Assembly: GCF_000230675.1 (NCBI RefSeq)
Contig: NZ_AGIK01000001.1
Coordinates: 682,001 to 746,000 of the forward strand
Source: Synechococcus sp. WH 8016
Lineage (GTDB): Bacteria > Cyanobacteriota > Cyanobacteriia > PCC-6307 > Cyanobiaceae
Length of the DNA stretch: 64,000 bases
Reading direction: 5' to 3'
The position numbers were made by a program, and so were the translations under genes. Of the stretch, positions 1 to 7,911 are shown in pieces. Under the pieces are notes generated by a model. The model saw only the letters and a program-made list of their open reading frames with translations, made no database searches and was not told the DNA's origin. How positions within the stretch are numbered: the first letter of the stretch is position 1; every line of letters starts with the position of its first letter.

Positions 1-130
1 GGTATCCCGTCATTCCGGTGTTGAACACCACCTCGCCGATCACGCTGCCGCGCTGACCACAGGCAAAGCCCTCGAGAACCGTGCCGTCCTGCAGGACCAG
101 ACGCGCTGTGAATGGGTTAAGAGCGGTCAT
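1..130 (-). CDS. carA: Carbamoyl-phosphate synthase small subunit, N-terminal part
   Basis: Only the first 43 codons are in the window; the gene continues off the left edge. The translated start, with [17 protein letters not shown] followed by [12 protein letters not shown], is the typical CarA N-terminus. CarA is the glutaminase subunit that feeds ammonia to CarB for carbamoyl phosphate, used in pyrimidine and arginine synthesis in the cytoplasm. It lies 30 bp downstream of trpD on the same strand, so the two may be cotranscribed. Confidence 0.9.
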   Translation of the reverse strand, partial: MTALNPFTARLVLQDGTVLEGFACGQRGSVIGEVVFNTGMTGY

Positions 131-160
131 TAGCAGAAGCGAGTGTCAGCCATGGCCTCT

Positions 161-1207
161 TCATTCTTCCTTGCGACCTTCCAAGGCATCGCGGAGAGAC
201 ACAAGTCGATGCCACGGCTGCGCTTCCCCCAAGCTTGTCAAAGCCTGTTGAACACCCTTGGACAGATCAGACTGAAGGCCTGCAGCCCAAAGGACCAGCG
301 CCGTGTTCAAGGCGACGGCATCCCGGTGCGCAGCAGGAGCTTCACCCTTTAAGACCGCCTCAAGAATCTGCTGATTGGTCACCAAATCCCCACCCTTTAA
401 GGCCTCCAGGGGAGCAGAGGTCAAGCCAACATCAGAGGCGCTGAGTTGATCGGAACGAATCGTTCCGTTCTCAAGAATGCGTAGTTGATTCGCTCCCTCC
501 AGCGAAGCTTCATCCAGCCCTCCCGCGCCATGCACCACCACGGCGCGCTTGAGCCCCAGTTGTTGTAGGGCCTCCGCCATCGGATCCAACAGGTCCGTTT
601 TGGCAACACCGAGAACTTGCGCCTCTGGGGTGAGTGGGTTCACCAGAGGGCCGAGCAGATTGAAAACCGTTCGCACCCCCAAACTGCGGCGAAGCGGAGC
701 GAGGTTTACGAGTGCTGGATGCCATGCAGGAGCAAAGAGGAACGTCACTCCCGATGCAGGTAAGGCTCCAACCACTGTTTCCAATGGAGCCTTGAGTTGC
801 AATCCCAATCCCTCAAGAACATCGGCGGAGCCGACCTTTCCACTGGCGCTGCGGTTGCCATGTTTGGCGACATTGGCCCCACAGGCCGCCGCTGTGAAGG
901 CAACAGCCGTTGAAATATTGAAGGTGTTAGCTCCATCTCCACCTGTGCCACAGGTGTCGACAAGAGCAAGGTTTGGTTTCGCGTTTGGAAGCGCACACGC
1001 CTTGCGCAAAACCTGGGCCATCGCGGCGAGTTCCGTGCCTTGAACGTCGCGTGCGCGCAAAGCCGCAAGAAATGCACCGGTCTGAACGGGCGTGAGCTCT
1101 TCCGCCAGCCAAGCCTCCATCAGTGCAGAAGCATCCTCCTTGGACAGAACGTTCCCTCCCAACAACTGCTCAAGAAGTTGGGGCCAGGACGCTGATGCAG
1201 TGACCAT
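161..1207 (-). CDS. trpD: Anthranilate phosphoribosyltransferase
   Basis: TrpD transfers the phosphoribosyl group of PRPP to anthranilate in tryptophan synthesis. The 348-residue product has the family's usual length and shows [17 protein letters not shown] (PRPP/phosphate loop), the KHGNRS motif and a C-terminal [12 protein letters not shown] helix. The reading frame stays open to 1411, but the extra 68 residues run through a hairpin with a poly-U tract and have no TrpD character, so I start at the ATG at 1207 ([10 protein letters not shown]). carA follows 30 bp downstream. The intrinsic-terminator-like hairpin in its leader suggests possible attenuation. Confidence 0.93.
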   Translation of the reverse strand: MVTASASWPQLLEQLLGGNVLSKEDASALMEAWLAEELTPVQTGAFLAALRARDVQGTELAAMAQVLRKACALPNAKPNLALVDTCGTGGDGANTFNISTAVAFTAAACGANVAKHGNRSASGKVGSADVLEGLGLQLKAPLETVVGALPASGVTFLFAPAWHPALVNLAPLRRSLGVRTVFNLLGPLVNPLTPEAQVLGVAKTDLLDPMAEALQQLGLKRAVVVHGAGGLDEASLEGANQLRILENGTIRSDQLSASDVGLTSAPLEALKGGDLVTNQQILEAVLKGEAPAAHRDAVALNTALVLWAAGLQSDLSKGVQQALTSLGEAQPWHRLVSLRDALEGRKEE

Positions 1208-1238
1208 GAGAGAAACGCGATTGAAGTGTCTGCTCAGA

Positions 1239-1270
1239 AAAAAGCCCGGTGTGCAGATGCACGCCGGGCC
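1239..1270 (-). terminator. Intrinsic terminator / attenuator in the trpD leader
   Basis: Read on the minus strand, an 11-bp GC-rich stem (GCCCGGCGTGC with GCACACCGGGC, loop ATCT, one G.U pair) is followed by TTTTTT. It ends 31 nt before the trpD start codon. No minus-strand gene lies between it and the divergent ABC gene at 1417, so it must terminate either a short leader transcript of trpD or a small RNA. A second imperfect hairpin (GGGTGAT with ATCATCC) lies just upstream of it. Confidence 0.6.
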
Positions 1271-1416
1271 GGATGATGGGGACATCTCCACTATCACCCA
1301 CAAACCAGGCAATGACCAGATAAAGAAGTAACTAGCTATGACTCTCGAAGTCAGCGGTTGCGGACCAACTTCTAACCAAGACGAATGCCTAGGTTGATAG
1401 CTGTTCTGCACCAGGC

Positions 1417-3168
1417 ATGGCCGCCTTCCGTCTCGATTTGATCGGTCGCTATCTGCGTCCGCACCGTCGCACGGTTCTGGTGGGAGCCCTAACGCTGGTG
1501 GTGGTGAATATTCTCAGCGTCACCATCCCGCTTGAGGTGAGACGGGTCATTGATGACCTACAAGACGGTTTCGCAATCTCCGACGTGCTCCGTCAAGCCG
1601 GCTTCATCGTGTTGCTGGCCACAAGCATGGGGATTGCGCGGCTGATTTCGCGTCAGCTGGTGTTTGGGGTTGGGCGGCAAGTTGAAGTGGAATTGCGCCA
1701 AAAGTTATTCGATCAAATGTTGCTGCAGGAACCCGGCTGGGTGCAGCAAACCGGCAGCGGCGAAATTATTAGCCGTGCCACAAGCGATGTTGAAAACGTA
1801 AGAAGGCTTCTTGGCTTTGCCGTCCTCAGCCTGACCAACACCGTCCTGGCTTACGCCTTCACACTCCCAGCGATGTTGGCCATTGATCCAGGACTAACCG
1901 TGGCAGCGATCGCCTTGTATCCGGTCATGCTCGGATCTGTGCGCTTGTTTGGCGGCCGAATGATGCGCCAACAGCGACGCCAACAGGAAGATTTGGCGGG
2001 TCTCAGTGAACTCATTCAAGAAGATCTTTCCGGCATTGCAGCGATCAAGATTTACGGACAAGAGGCTCAGGAACTAGATGCCTTTGGCACACGAAATCAA
2101 AATTACCGGGATTCGGCAATTCGATTGGCTCGAACCCGCAGCACACTTTTTCCACTTTTAGAGGGGATTTCTTCCATCTCCTTGCTGCTCTTGATTGCCC
2201 TTGGCAGTGGACAGTTGGAGCGAGGAGCACTCACCATCGGCAGCTTGGTTGCTCTCATCCTTTATGTGGAACGACTGGTCTTTCCAACGGCCTTATTGGG
2301 CTTCACGCTCAACACCTTTCAGACCGGTCAGGTCAGCCTGGAGAGAGTCGAAGAGCTCCTTTCGCGCCGTCCCCGTGTTGCGGATCCATTGGAGCCTGTC
2401 GCTGTTAAAGAACAGATGCTCGGCGAACTAGAAGCAAGGAATTTGCATATTCGTTACGACGGAAGTGATCAAGACACCTTGAGGGGGCTCTCATTCCGGA
2501 TTGCCCCAGGCGAATTGGTGGCGGTTGTGGGTCCTGTTGGTTGCGGAAAAACCACCCTTGCCCGAGCCCTGGGTCGCATGGTGGAAGTCCCGGAGGGACA
2601 GCTGTTTTTAGATGGCTGCGATCTCACCCAATTCCGGCTTCAAGACCTCAGAGAGCAAATTGCGCTCGTGCCCCAGGAGGGCTATCTGTTTACAAGCAGC
2701 CTTGCCGACAACCTCCGCTATGGAGATCCAGAAGCAGGCATGGATCGGGTGGAAGCAGCAGCTGATCAAGCCCGACTTCTTGATGATGTGAAGGGTTTCC
2801 CCGATGGTTTTGACACCTTGGTGGGGGAAAGAGGTATCACGCTCAGTGGAGGCCAACGGCAGCGGACGGCCCTTGGTAGAGCGTTGTTAATGACCTCACC
2901 GTTGCTCGTGCTGGATGACGCTTTAGCCAGCGTTGACAACAACACCGCCGCTGAGATTCTCGCGTCCGTCCGTCGGCAAACGCAACGCACCATTGTGATG
3001 ATCAGCCACCAGCTGTCGGCAGCTGCGGCTTGCGATCGGATTCTTGTTCTGGAGCAGGGACGCCTCGTCCAGCAAGGTCATCACAACGAACTCATCACGG
3101 TGAAGGGCCCCTACCGCAGCCTTTGGGAGCGGGAGCAGGCTGCCGAACGCTTGGACGCTGTGGCTTGA
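1417..3168 (+). CDS. ABC transporter, fused membrane and ATPase domains (MsbA/MdlB type)
   Basis: A 583-residue half-transporter. The N-terminal ~310 residues hold an exporter-type six-helix membrane domain, and the C-terminal part is a nucleotide-binding domain with Walker [10 protein letters not shown] (about 371-379), signature LSGGQ (about 475), Walker B LLVLDDAL (about 495) followed by ASVD, and the switch ISHQ (about 528). Such proteins act as dimers in the inner membrane, exporting lipids, peptides or drugs; the substrate cannot be told from sequence. The start ATG at 1417 gives a short cytoplasmic N-terminus before the first helix. It is divergent from trpD. Confidence 0.93.
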   Translation: MAAFRLDLIGRYLRPHRRTVLVGALTLVVVNILSVTIPLEVRRVIDDLQDGFAISDVLRQAGFIVLLATSMGIARLISRQLVFGVGRQVEVELRQKLFDQMLLQEPGWVQQTGSGEIISRATSDVENVRRLLGFAVLSLTNTVLAYAFTLPAMLAIDPGLTVAAIALYPVMLGSVRLFGGRMMRQQRRQQEDLAGLSELIQEDLSGIAAIKIYGQEAQELDAFGTRNQNYRDSAIRLARTRSTLFPLLEGISSISLLLLIALGSGQLERGALTIGSLVALILYVERLVFPTALLGFTLNTFQTGQVSLERVEELLSRRPRVADPLEPVAVKEQMLGELEARNLHIRYDGSDQDTLRGLSFRIAPGELVAVVGPVGCGKTTLARALGRMVEVPEGQLFLDGCDLTQFRLQDLREQIALVPQEGYLFTSSLADNLRYGDPEAGMDRVEAAADQARLLDDVKGFPDGFDTLVGERGITLSGGQRQRTALGRALLMTSPLLVLDDALASVDNNTAAEILASVRRQTQRTIVMISHQLSAAAACDRILVLEQGRLVQQGHHNELITVKGPYRSLWEREQAAERLDAVA

Positions 3169-3242
3169 AACATGAAACGCTTATCCATAAAGCCACGACA
3201 AATGTGGCGTTCGGGGCTTAGCTAGTTCAAAAGGTTTTAGCG

Positions 3243-3494
3243 ATGTCTTCCAGCTCTCCCTTCGCGGTGCGCTGCACCCTCACCTTCGGCGACATCTACG
3301 GCCAGATTTTGGCCTGGATGGCAGTGATTTTTGTGAGTTTGGCCTCTGGCCTGGCTCTGATGGGGTCATCCAAGCCGTTGTTCGCGCTTGTGGGTGTAGG
3401 GCTGATTCTTGTGTTGAGCTTGCCCTTTCTTCTATTCGCCTTTGTCACGACGTTGCTGAACCACATTCAACTGGAACCCAAATCAGTTGCCTAG
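3243..3494 (+). CDS. Small membrane protein, unknown function
   Basis: An 83-residue protein with two hydrophobic segments (about residues 20-42 and 46-70) and short polar ends. It sits 75 bp after the ABC gene and 25 bp before msrA on the same strand, so it may share their transcript. I do not recognise the family. Length, GC content and position look like host chromosome rather than the mobile element. Confidence 0.75.
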   Translation: MSSSSPFAVRCTLTFGDIYGQILAWMAVIFVSLASGLALMGSSKPLFALVGVGLILVLSLPFLLFAFVTTLLNHIQLEPKSVA

Positions 3495-3518
3495 GGTTTC
3501 GGCATTGACTTCATCGCG

Positions 3519-4241
3519 ATGCTGCCCTCCTGGCTTACCGGACAGACAACACCGTCACAGCCGTCCAGCGATCAAGGGCGGCATGTCGTGCTTGGCACTG
3601 CCCTGAATGCGCCTTTGATGGACGATCAGGAGGAGGCCCTGTTTGGTTGCGGCTGCTTCTGGGGAGCTGAGAAAGGCTTTTGGAAACTTCCTGGTGTGGT
3701 GTCAACAGCGGTTGGTTACGCAGGCGGAAAAGTCGAGAATCCAAGCTACGAACAGGTTTGCAGTGGACGCACAGGCCATTCGGAAGTGGTGCGAGTGGTC
3801 TGGAGCACGACGGCGATTGATTTCAGTGATCTCCTCAAGCTGTTTTGGGAATGCCACAACCCAACCCAAGGCGATCAACAGGGGAACGACCGAGGCAGCC
3901 AATATCGATCAGCGATCTACACCAGCACGGAACAGCAAGCAGAGCTGGCAATCGCAAGCCGTGATTGGTACCAGGCAGCCTTAAACAATCAAGGTGATGC
4001 TGCCATCACAACGGAAATCGCTTCCGATCAAGTGTTTTTTAGAGCCGAGGAGTACCACCAGCAATACTTGGCCAGGCCGGGCAGCAGGCCGTATTGCTCA
4101 GCCATGCCAAGCGGTGTCTTGCTTGGTGACTTCCCTGGTGCCAATTACAAACTCCCAAGCACTGTTTGGAGCCACTACGACTGGTCCATCAGTCACTGTG
4201 TTTTGCGCGGTGACAACAGCCCCATTTCTCTGAAAGCCTAA
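3519..4241 (+). CDS. msrA: Peptide methionine sulfoxide reductase A
   Basis: MsrA reduces the S-epimer of methionine sulfoxide in proteins using thioredoxin. The catalytic motif GCFWG is at residues 45-49 (nucleophile Cys46), preceded by Cys44. GYAGGKVENPSYEQVCSGRTGH and FWECHNPTQGDQQGNDRGSQYRS follow in the conserved order, as does AEEYHQQYL. At 240 residues it is slightly long because of a polar N-terminal extension of about 35 residues and a C-terminal tail, which is common in cyanobacterial MsrA. A small membrane-protein gene begins 4 bp downstream. Confidence 0.94.
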   Translation: MLPSWLTGQTTPSQPSSDQGRHVVLGTALNAPLMDDQEEALFGCGCFWGAEKGFWKLPGVVSTAVGYAGGKVENPSYEQVCSGRTGHSEVVRVVWSTTAIDFSDLLKLFWECHNPTQGDQQGNDRGSQYRSAIYTSTEQQAELAIASRDWYQAALNNQGDAAITTEIASDQVFFRAEEYHQQYLARPGSRPYCSAMPSGVLLGDFPGANYKLPSTVWSHYDWSISHCVLRGDNSPISLKA

Positions 4242-4245
4242 ACCC

Positions 4246-4407
4246 ATGAACAACGCCTTGCCAGACAGGGTCGTCATGGCAGCCATTGCTCTCACCCTCG
4301 TTGTGGTGTTCGCTTTGATCTTCAGTCTGAGACCGAATAACAACAACGCGGAGCCGTTGCTGTGGAAGGAGCAATCCTCGCCCAGCGAAAGCTCCTTGGC
4401 GATTTGA
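4246..4407 (+). CDS. 53-residue single-span membrane protein
   Basis: A short frame (MNNALPDRVVMAAIALTLVV start) with one hydrophobic helix at residues 9-28 and a polar Asn-rich C-terminus. It begins 4 bp after the msrA stop, which suggests translational coupling. Not recognised. GC content and position fit the host chromosome. Confidence 0.6.
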   Translation: MNNALPDRVVMAAIALTLVVVFALIFSLRPNNNNAEPLLWKEQSSPSESSLAI

Positions 4408-4474
4408 TCACAAACAGAGTTTTGAATGTGAAACTTAGATTATTGAGATCCACCAAGGCACCTAGAAGAGGTTT

Positions 4475-4822
4475 GTGAAGCCTTCACCTGACCCACGCCA
4501 GCGCCGTCGGCTGCACCCATTGCCTAAGGGATTGGTAGAGCTTTATGGCTTGATTGCCGTTTTAATTGTGCTCATTCCTGAATGGCTGGCCGATGGAACG
4601 CTTGCCTTGAATGAGCGCCCGAGCCGCTCAGCAATGCCGATGACCAGCAGAGCCTGGCGCACACTGCCGGAGCTCCAGTTGGCTTCGATGACGCTCTGTG
4701 AGTTGCGTCTCCTTGCCAAGAATTTGCGCCTTTGGGGATACAGCAGCGACAGCCGAAGCGAATTGACAGACCGCCTGCTGAGACGGTCTGCACGCTTCAA
4801 CAAAGGGGGGAATGCGCTGTGA
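4475..4822 (+). CDS. SAP/Rho-N-like helical protein, unknown function
   Basis: 115 residues beginning at GTG. There is a basic N-terminus, a hydrophobic stretch at about 20-38, and a C-terminal segment LCELRLLAKNLRLWGY followed by SRSELTDRLLRR that resembles the helix-extension-helix of SAP/Rho N-terminal nucleic-acid-binding motifs. It is the last host-like gene before the tRNA, ending 14 bp upstream of it. Function is inferred only weakly. Confidence 0.65.
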   Translation: MKPSPDPRQRRRLHPLPKGLVELYGLIAVLIVLIPEWLADGTLALNERPSRSAMPMTSRAWRTLPELQLASMTLCELRLLAKNLRLWGYSSDSRSELTDRLLRRSARFNKGGNAL

Positions 4823-4833
4823 TAGCTTCCTTC

Positions 4834-4910
<77 letters not shown>

Positions 4911-4943
4911 TTTATTACCGGTCCATCAAAACCCCAGTCATAG

Positions 4944-4976
4944 AGCCACTTCTCAGCGATGAGCGTGGCTTTTTTA
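4944..4976 (+). terminator. Terminator after tRNA-Pro
   Basis: Stem AGCCAC/GTGGCT, with an inner CTC/GAG pairing, is followed by TTTTTTATT, 34 nt after the tRNA. Confidence 0.75.
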
Positions 4977-4998
4977 TTGCTCTGACGAGCGTTTGACC

Positions 4999-5090
4999 AG
5001 CGTGTGACTGGTGCCAATGTCCCCTGTAAAGGGGTCCATTCCACTGGGTTTTACCTACCCTGCGTGTGAATTCCGTGTGAATGCGTGTGG
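4999..5090 (+). repeat. Helically phased GTGTG repeats before the integrase (candidate arm sites)
   Basis: CGTGTGA occurs at 5001, 5063 and 5074, and CGTGTGG at 5084; the last three are spaced 11 and 10 bp, one helical turn. A cluster of this kind beside a tyrosine recombinase and its tRNA target is what arm-type recombinase or excisionase sites look like. The last copy overlaps the integrase start. Binding is inferred, not shown. Confidence 0.4.
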
Positions 5091-6205
5091 CGAGTTGGCT
5101 TGATGGAATCAATGGAGCGCTGTCTCACTGCCGTGTGGCTGAGCGTTTCAACACCTATCAACTCAGAGCAACACTGCCTAAGAAGGCGGATGCACGTGCA
5201 ACCTCATATCAAACCATCAGTACAGGGCTTAAGGCCACTCCAGACAACGTGGCACTGCTGAAAGCAATGGCGCTGGAGTTGGATGAACAGATCCAAAGCG
5301 GGACATTTTCCTGGGTTCTCTGGAGTAAGGAAGCACTGAAGAAGAGAGCACAAGGCATCGCAGCTGACGGCATCACCCCAGCAGAATTTGCCTCAGCTAT
5401 TGAGGAGACTTTTAGACACAAGCATCCAGGCGTGGAGCAAAGCTGGAAAACGGCTTGGGGCAAAAAGTTTTCACCTGCATACAAACGCATGCGTTCTGCG
5501 CCAGTAGCAGTGGTGGATGAAGCTGCTTTAAGGGATCTACTGCTTAGTAATCCAAGCCTTGCCGCTCGCAAAACAGATGGCTCTATCTACAGCATCACAA
5601 TTGCCTTCAAGGGTTGGAAGCAGTTTGACCGGAGTTCGATTTTTGAAGCATCCGCTGGTTACACAGCTGCTGAGTTAACTCCTAGAGACATTCCTTCAGA
5701 CGAAGAGCTCTTGGGTTATTACGAAGAAATTGACGCTCCACATTGGAAATGGCTATACGGAATCATGCTCACGTATGGCATCAGACCACATGAGATCGTT
5801 TATTCATCGCTAACGGCAGATGGTCGGCTTGATATTTCAGAAGGAAAAACAGGTGCAAGAGAAGCTTGGCCTTGCAAGCCTGAGTGGGTCAGAAAACTAA
5901 ACCTGAGAGAAGAGCATCGTCCAACACAGTCTTATCAAACAGTTGCGAAAGCTGCTTCAGATTATTTTGCAGAAAAAAAGCCAGGGCGACCTGGCATTCG
6001 TACAAGACCTGCTCGACTTCCTTTTTCGCTTTACACACTGCGACATGCATATGCGATTCGCTTAATGGCGGATGGATACAACAGCGATTTATCTGCCAAG
6101 TTGATGGGTCACTCAGTTCGGGTTCATACAGAGACGTATCGGCGTTGGCTGAACAAATCACATATGGATGCGATGTTTAAGAAGCAGTTGAAGAAACGCG
6201 CTTGA
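5081..6205 (+). CDS. int: Tyrosine recombinase (integrase)
   Basis: A 374-residue site-specific recombinase. The N-terminal half is helical and lysine-rich (SAM-like/arm binding). The C-terminal catalytic domain shows Arg235 in YGIRPHEI, Lys256 in EGKTGARE, Arg321 in LYTLRHAYA (Tyr occupies the place of the first box II His), His344 in LMGHS and the probable nucleophile Tyr353 in ETYRRW. It starts 170 bp after tRNA-Pro in the same direction, the layout of tRNA-targeting islands. Its end overlaps the convergent excisionase-like gene by 29 bp. It should carry out insertion at the tRNA. Confidence 0.9.
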   Translation: MRVASWLDGINGALSHCRVAERFNTYQLRATLPKKADARATSYQTISTGLKATPDNVALLKAMALELDEQIQSGTFSWVLWSKEALKKRAQGIAADGITPAEFASAIEETFRHKHPGVEQSWKTAWGKKFSPAYKRMRSAPVAVVDEAALRDLLLSNPSLAARKTDGSIYSITIAFKGWKQFDRSSIFEASAGYTAAELTPRDIPSDEELLGYYEEIDAPHWKWLYGIMLTYGIRPHEIVYSSLTADGRLDISEGKTGAREAWPCKPEWVRKLNLREEHRPTQSYQTVAKAASDYFAEKKPGRPGIRTRPARLPFSLYTLRHAYAIRLMADGYNSDLSAKLMGHSVRVHTETYRRWLNKSHMDAMFKKQLKKRA

Positions 6206-6467
6206 GCCACTGGTTCATCATTTTTGTTCTGTGATACCTGTACCTAGGACGCTTAGCGGTCCCAACATTTTTAATCGCAGGACCATGGATCACACCGGAA
6301 GCAATGAGACGGGTTAAGTGCCTGTCAGAAATAGACATCAACTGACAAGCTTTCGCTGTTGTGATCCATTGCTCTGTTTCCGTCTCTTCAATTGCAAGCA
6401 ATACTTGCGTAAGCTTTTGTTCAATAGAATCTAATCGATGGTGGAGGAACTGAATATCTGGAGTCAT
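6177..6467 (-). CDS. Excisionase-like winged-helix DNA-binding protein
   Basis: A 96-residue protein starting MTPDIQFLHHRLDSIEQKL. It has an N-terminal coiled segment, then WITTAKACQLMSISDRHLTR, which fits the helix-turn-helix of AlpA/Xis-type excisionases, and a basic C-terminal wing (AKRPRYRYHRTKMMNQWLKR). The frame continues upstream to 6545, but the extension overlaps an opposing gene. Location next to, and convergent with, the integrase supports a role in directing excision. A TGTCNGACA/-10 promoter at 6762-6782 points toward it, with a long leader. Confidence 0.65.
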   Translation of the reverse strand: MTPDIQFLHHRLDSIEQKLTQVLLAIEETETEQWITTAKACQLMSISDRHLTRLIASGVIHGPAIKNVGTAKRPRYRYHRTKMMNQWLKRVSSTAS

Positions 6468-6560
6468 TATTTTATAAACCTTGTCCTTAAAAATCATACC
6501 ACTAAACATATAAATATGGCAACCATTGTTTGTAGAATAAGCCAAGAAGCCAATAAGAAA

Positions 6561-6740
6561 ATGAATGTAAACATAGATATTTCAATAGAAGACTACACAA
6601 TCATCGTCAACGCCTTGCATTACTACAAGAAAGCAGAGAAGCGAGGAAACTTTATAGCCTATGACGAAGCACGTGTGAACCAATTGCGTGATCATCTATG
6701 CGAACAGTTCATGAAATCATTCAAACAAATAAGCAAATGA
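6561..6740 (+). CDS. Small unknown protein
   Basis: 59 residues beginning MNVNIDISIEDYTIIVNALHYY, acidic then basic and predicted mostly helical. An alternative start at 6516 adds 15 residues (MATIVCRISQ). It lies between the excisionase-like gene and the first unknown plus-strand gene. No family is recognised. Confidence 0.45.
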   Translation: MNVNIDISIEDYTIIVNALHYYKKAEKRGNFIAYDEARVNQLRDHLCEQFMKSFKQISK

Positions 6741-6761
6741 AGAGTACATATTAGTTTGTAG

Positions 6762-6782
6762 AATATATAAATATGTCGGACA
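6762..6782 (-). promoter_or_regulatory. TGTCNGACA operator plus -10 (minus strand)
   Basis: Minus strand: TGTCCGACA, 6 bp, then TATATT. This is the same arrangement as at 9886, 13304, 24063 and 38765. It points toward the excisionase-like gene, whose start is about 290 bp away. Confidence 0.45.
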
Positions 6783-6789
6783 TGATCAA

Positions 6790-7212
6790 ATGCAGCATTC
6801 TCAGCAACAAGCAGCCCATGCCTTTGACCTTAAGGATGCTTACGTAAAGGGAGTTAAAGGAGAAGTAGCTGCGGGTCGTTTGATTCCAGGAATTGCGCAG
6901 CAGCCAGCCATACTTCAGGCAAGTGGTCATGCATTTTTAGATGAAGGCAAGGAAGGTGTCATTAATGATGGTGATCCATCGATGTACTTCCACAAAGGCG
7001 GAAACACACATCAGTTCCACCAGCCTGACCTTAGGAATCCAGCACATGGCGGACCTGGGGAACGTCAGCTGAGAGACATGGAACCGAATGAGTTAGATAG
7101 GTTGCGTAATCAATTTGACGATCACGAGAAGTATCTACAGGATCAGAGGTACGGAACGGGCAATCTTGCGCAGTTTCAAGATCCGATGACCGTGAAGCAC
7201 GTGATGGGTTAA
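6790..7212 (+). CDS. Unknown hydrophilic protein
   Basis: 140 residues, glutamine/histidine-rich, mostly polar, with no hydrophobic span and no motif I recognise. The centre contains MYFHKGGNTHQFHQPDLRNP. Its 3' end nearly abuts the convergent minus-strand gene at 7217. It is the only plus-strand gene in this part of the element. Confidence 0.6.
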   Translation: MQHSQQQAAHAFDLKDAYVKGVKGEVAAGRLIPGIAQQPAILQASGHAFLDEGKEGVINDGDPSMYFHKGGNTHQFHQPDLRNPAHGGPGERQLRDMEPNELDRLRNQFDDHEKYLQDQRYGTGNLAQFQDPMTVKHVMG

Positions 7213-7216
7213 ATGC

Positions 7217-7909
7217 TTACCGACCCCACAACATCTCACTCAAACCCCACTCACCCTTGAGTGGATTGAAAGTTGAGGCAGCGTCGTTAAAACGTGCTTT
7301 GACTTCTTGAGCAATTGGATTTTGCTGTCTGCCTTGTCTGACTTCTGGAATGCTTCCATCACTTGGCATCACTGATCCAGCTTCTGGAAATAGTGCAGCA
7401 AGACCACGACCTTTATCTCTGGTCTGAGCCATGATGTCCACGTGTTGATCAAGGTTCTTGCCTGTTGTTGCTTCAAGCACAGATGAGTATGCGTTCTTGG
7501 CATCATTCACGGTGTCCCAAGTTCCAAGCACTGGACCCACGACAGGAATAGAGAATGTCCCAGCACGCCTAGCTAATGCTTTAGCACCTGCTTCGACGCC
7601 TTCTTCTACAAGATGCTCACGAAGTTGGCCAGTGGCTGCACCAGCTCTAGTACCTACTGCTGCTCTATCAACATCACCGCTAGCCAAATGACCTGCAACT
7701 GAGTTTGCTTTCTTTGCACCAGCTTCACCAATCATTGATCGTTTTCCTGGCAATGAATCCTTGACAACATTCTTGACAAGACCACCGGCATTGACATCTA
7801 CTCCACCTGGAAGAATTCCTCCAAGCTGATTATCAACAGCGTTATAGGCACTGCCAAACATTCCACCTACTCGGTCACCTGCAAATCGCGTAATACTTCC
7901 GAAGTTCAT
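7217..7909 (-). CDS. Glycine-rich unknown protein, possible membrane/structural protein
   Basis: 230 residues starting at ATG 7909, 2 bp after the stop of the 649-residue gene, so probably translated together with it. Gly/Ala-rich segments (residues ~12-50 and 105-130, with RRAGTFSIPVVGPVLGTW) resemble glycine-zipper amphipathic helices. No enzyme motif is seen. Together with its upstream neighbour it may form a structural pair; this is inferred from context only. Confidence 0.65.
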   Translation of the reverse strand: MNFGSITRFAGDRVGGMFGSAYNAVDNQLGGILPGGVDVNAGGLVKNVVKDSLPGKRSMIGEAGAKKANSVAGHLASGDVDRAAVGTRAGAATGQLREHLVEEGVEAGAKALARRAGTFSIPVVGPVLGTWDTVNDAKNAYSSVLEATTGKNLDQHVDIMAQTRDKGRGLAALFPEAGSVMPSDGSIPEVRQGRQQNPIAQEVKARFNDAASTFNPLKGEWGLSEMLWGR

Positions 7910-7911
7910 GA

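Noticed and set aside
1208-1411. N-terminal extension of trpD
   Set aside because: The extra codons pass through a terminator hairpin and poly-U tract; TrpD homologs begin near MVTASASW.
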